NCBI GenBank assembly: GCA_003484585.1
Contig: DNBZ01000118.1
Location: 946-7,517, forward strand
Source: Bacteroidota bacterium
GTDB taxonomy: Bacteria; Bacteroidota; Bacteroidia; NS11-12g; UBA9320
Reading direction: 5' to 3'
DNA length: 6,572 nucleotides
Shown here: positions 5,135-6,572 of the stretch, one piece after another
Layout of the letters: the number at the start of each line of letters is the position of its first letter
Position numbering within the stretch: the first letter of the stretch is position 1
Translations under genes and position numbers: made by a program
The notes under the pieces: model-generated
What the model was told of the DNA's origin: nothing
Seen by the model: only the letters and a program-made list of their open reading frames with translations
Databases searched by the model: none

Positions 5135-5141
5135 TTTGGCT

Positions 5142-6134
5142 TTAATTTAGCTTCTTAGTCAATGCTTCAGCTTCTAACTTGGCGTTGTTTCCATTGTATA
5201 TTACGTTGTAGGCAAATTCTAATATCGGCATCTCTACACCGTGATTTTTATTCAGCTTATAGATACTTTCTGTAGCGTAATATCCTTCTGCTACCATCTC
5301 CATTTCCATAAGAGCATACTTTACAGAGTAGCCTTTGCCTAGCATAGCCCCGAGTGTTCTATTTCTGCTGTATTGCGAGTATGCGGTCACGAGCAAATCT
5401 CCTAAGTAGGCACTGTCATCTGCATCTCTATCTATAGGATGTACGGCCGCTATAAAACGTTTTATCTCTCGAATGGCATTACTCACTAGCACTGCCTGAA
5501 AATTATCTCCGTAGCCCAAGCTATGGCACATACCCGCTGCTATAGCGTATACATTCTTGAGCACTGCACTTATTTCTGTACCGTAGATATCCGCACTGGG
5601 AGTTACCTTGATATAGTCACAATCTAAGGCCACACACATCTTCTCACAGAAGACTGCATTAGTACTAGCAAAGGTCAAGTAACTTAGTTTTTCTTGTGCT
5701 ACTTCCTCTGCATGGCAAGGGCCTGTTATTACCCCAAAATCATCTTGACTTACTCCTTTATTTTCGAAGAGATACTCTCCTACTATTTTAAGGCTATTAG
5801 GCTCTACTCCTTTTATAGCAGAAATTATCTTTTTCCCTGCTAGTTGCTCATTGCTAAGCTGATCTAGTATATCTGATACAAAGGCAGATGGAGTAACCAG
5901 TAAGAGCGTATCATGTTGTGCTACTAATTCCACTACATTGGTACTTGCAGTTAGTCTTTTTTTGTCAAATTTTACCGAGCGTAGGTACTTGGGATTTCTG
6001 CCCATAGTATTAATATGCTCCGCAGTTTCTTCTTTCCTTACCCACCACGAAACCTGCATTGCTGGGTCTTCTAGTAAAATTTTGACCAATGCTGTTCCCC
6101 AGCTACCGCTGCCCATTACTAGAATTTTATTCAT
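5142..6134 (-). CDS. gpsA: NAD(P)-dependent glycerol-3-phosphate dehydrogenase
   Basis: This 330-residue cytosolic enzyme reduces dihydroxyacetone phosphate to sn-glycerol 3-phosphate, the backbone for phospholipids. The N-terminal Rossmann motif is VMGSGSWGTALVKIL (6-20). Further signatures are NPKYLRSV (47-54), the KGVE stretch with Lys108, TGPCHAEEVA (137-146) in place of the usual SGPSFAxEVA, and GTEISAVLKNVYAIAAG (185-201), which includes the expected catalytic Lys193. After these come GYGDNFQAVL (207-216), YLGDLLVT (243-250) and YSRNRTLG (255-262). The SNAIREIKRF stretch (218-227) in place of the proteobacterial TRG..E segment is the form I associate with Bacteroidota GpsA. ATG 6134 gives the expected MNKILVMGSGSWG start; an in-frame TTG at 6143 would add three residues and falls in the promoter-like region. 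The gene is followed closely by the membrane protein gene. Confidence 0.95.
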   Translation of the reverse strand: MNKILVMGSGSWGTALVKILLEDPAMQVSWWVRKEETAEHINTMGRNPKYLRSVKFDKKRLTASTNVVELVAQHDTLLLVTPSAFVSDILDQLSNEQLAGKKIISAIKGVEPNSLKIVGEYLFENKGVSQDDFGVITGPCHAEEVAQEKLSYLTFASTNAVFCEKMCVALDCDYIKVTPSADIYGTEISAVLKNVYAIAAGMCHSLGYGDNFQAVLVSNAIREIKRFIAAVHPIDRDADDSAYLGDLLVTAYSQYSRNRTLGAMLGKGYSVKYALMEMEMVAEGYYATESIYKLNKNHGVEMPILEFAYNVIYNGNNAKLEAEALTKKLN

Positions 6135-6140
6135 TAGGGT

Positions 6141-6148
6141 CAAAGCAA
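6141..6148 (-). promoter_or_regulatory. Possible -7 promoter element (TTGCTTTG) for gpsA
   Basis: On the minus strand TTGCTTTG differs from TAnnTTTG at one fixed position and ends 6 nt before the gpsA ATG at 6134. It sits in an AT-rich 89-bp gap after the T9SS protein gene. The placement fits the other sites in this window, but the mismatch at the conserved A makes it weak. Confidence 0.3.
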
Positions 6149-6199
6149 CATATTTTTTTTAAGAGTAGAAAGATATTGGTTTTTTATTTTGGTCCATCT

Positions 6200-6221
6200 A
6201 AAAAGAGTCTAAAGCTAAGAC
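6200..6221 (-). terminator. Weak candidate terminator after the T9SS-sorted protein gene
   Basis: Just beyond the TAA at 6226-6224, the minus strand reads GTCTTAGCTTTAGAC followed by TCTTTTT. The stem is only four pairs (GTCT/AGAC) with one further possible pair. The placement and T-run fit an intrinsic terminator, but the hairpin is marginal. Confidence 0.25.
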
Positions 6222-6223
6222 GC

Positions 6224-6572
6224 TTACTCTACTATAATCTTCTGAGAATGAAGTAACTCATCCTTGTCATTGATAATAGTAAGTACATACGCTCCAGATG
6301 AAACACCCGAAATATTCAGTAAAAACTCAGTAGCACCTGCATGTACCTCCTCATTAGTCAACTCTTTCACTATAGTACCTCTGGTATCCGTTAAGCGGAT
6401 ATTGACTATATCATCTTGAGAAAACTCTGCTACTACACATACTGAGTTAATTGCTGGGTTGGGGTACGTGATTATTTTATCAACGGTAATCACCTTTTCA
6501 TTCACTCGTATTTTGGCAAGCCATACATTATTACGGCCAGTAGAGTCTCCGTAGCTACCGCATAACCAGGCT
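6224..6572 (-). CDS. C-terminal end of a secreted protein with a T9SS type A sorting domain
   Basis: The reading frame is open from the right edge of the window (116 codons before the stop) and the start lies outside. The final 80 or so residues are a classic type A C-terminal domain: the ITYPNPAINS opening, alternating strands with LTDTRGTIVKEL in the middle, the LNISGVSSGAYVLTI segment and the SQKIIVE ending. This domain directs proteins through the Bacteroidota type IX secretion system and is cleaved or used for surface attachment. Just before it the frame reads GSYGDSTGRNNVWLAKIRV, which looks like the last blade of a beta-propeller or SBBP-like repeat region (G..GD....D.WL.K pattern). 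The function of the whole protein cannot be told. GTG and ATG codons near 6505 are internal, not starts. Confidence 0.88.
   Translation of the reverse strand, partial: AWLCGSYGDSTGRNNVWLAKIRVNEKVITVDKIITYPNPAINSVCVVAEFSQDDIVNIRLTDTRGTIVKELTNEEVHAGATEFLLNISGVSSGAYVLTIINDKDELLHSQKIIVE

Overview
The window looks like an ordinary chromosomal stretch from a member of the Bacteroidota. Four things point there. The T9SS-type C-terminal sorting domain at the right end is restricted to that phylum. TAnnTTTG-like -7 promoter elements sit directly in front of several start codons. Shine-Dalgarno sequences are absent. The GpsA and DUF2797 sequences have the Bacteroidota flavour. The class cannot be fixed from the sequence; type 2 IPP isomerase is compatible with several lineages. 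No phage, transposase, CRISPR, tRNA or rRNA was seen.

Left part (1-1885, minus strand): the N-terminal 272 residues of a type 2 isopentenyl-diphosphate delta-isomerase run off the left edge. The gene has no ATG and apparently starts at TTG 818. Upstream of it is a 251-bp spacer (819-1069) without a gene. It holds a near-perfect 30-bp palindrome, a short two-version tandem repeat and a dispersed-repeat-like 24-mer. Next comes a DUF2797 protein in which every position expected to be a zinc-binding cysteine is something else.

Middle (1968-4629, plus strand): divergent from DUF2797 is a secreted M14-family zinc carboxypeptidase-like enzyme with all expected catalytic residues. After its own promoter-like site comes a compact cassette: a DUF2892 two-helix membrane protein, a heavy-metal-associated (HMA, CxxC) protein joined by a TAATG stop/start overlap, and, 96 bp later, a single-domain rhodanese. 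Together these resemble the parts of a YgaP-type rhodanese/membrane protein plus a metal- or thiol-binding module. A role in sulfur or persulfide and metal handling is an inference.

Right part (4631-6572, minus strand): the rhodanese gene converges, with a single base between stops, on a six-helix membrane protein of unknown function. That protein lies 7 bp downstream of gpsA (NAD(P)-dependent glycerol-3-phosphate dehydrogenase, phospholipid precursor supply), so the two probably form an operon. Upstream of gpsA is the C-terminal end of a large secreted protein with a T9SS type A sorting domain, cut by the window edge.

I do not see a clear new multi-gene system. The items most worth a second look are the DUF2892-HMA-rhodanese cassette, the cysteine-free DUF2797 protein, the palindromic tandem repeat at about 873-1040, and a palindrome that supplies the stop codon of the HMA gene.
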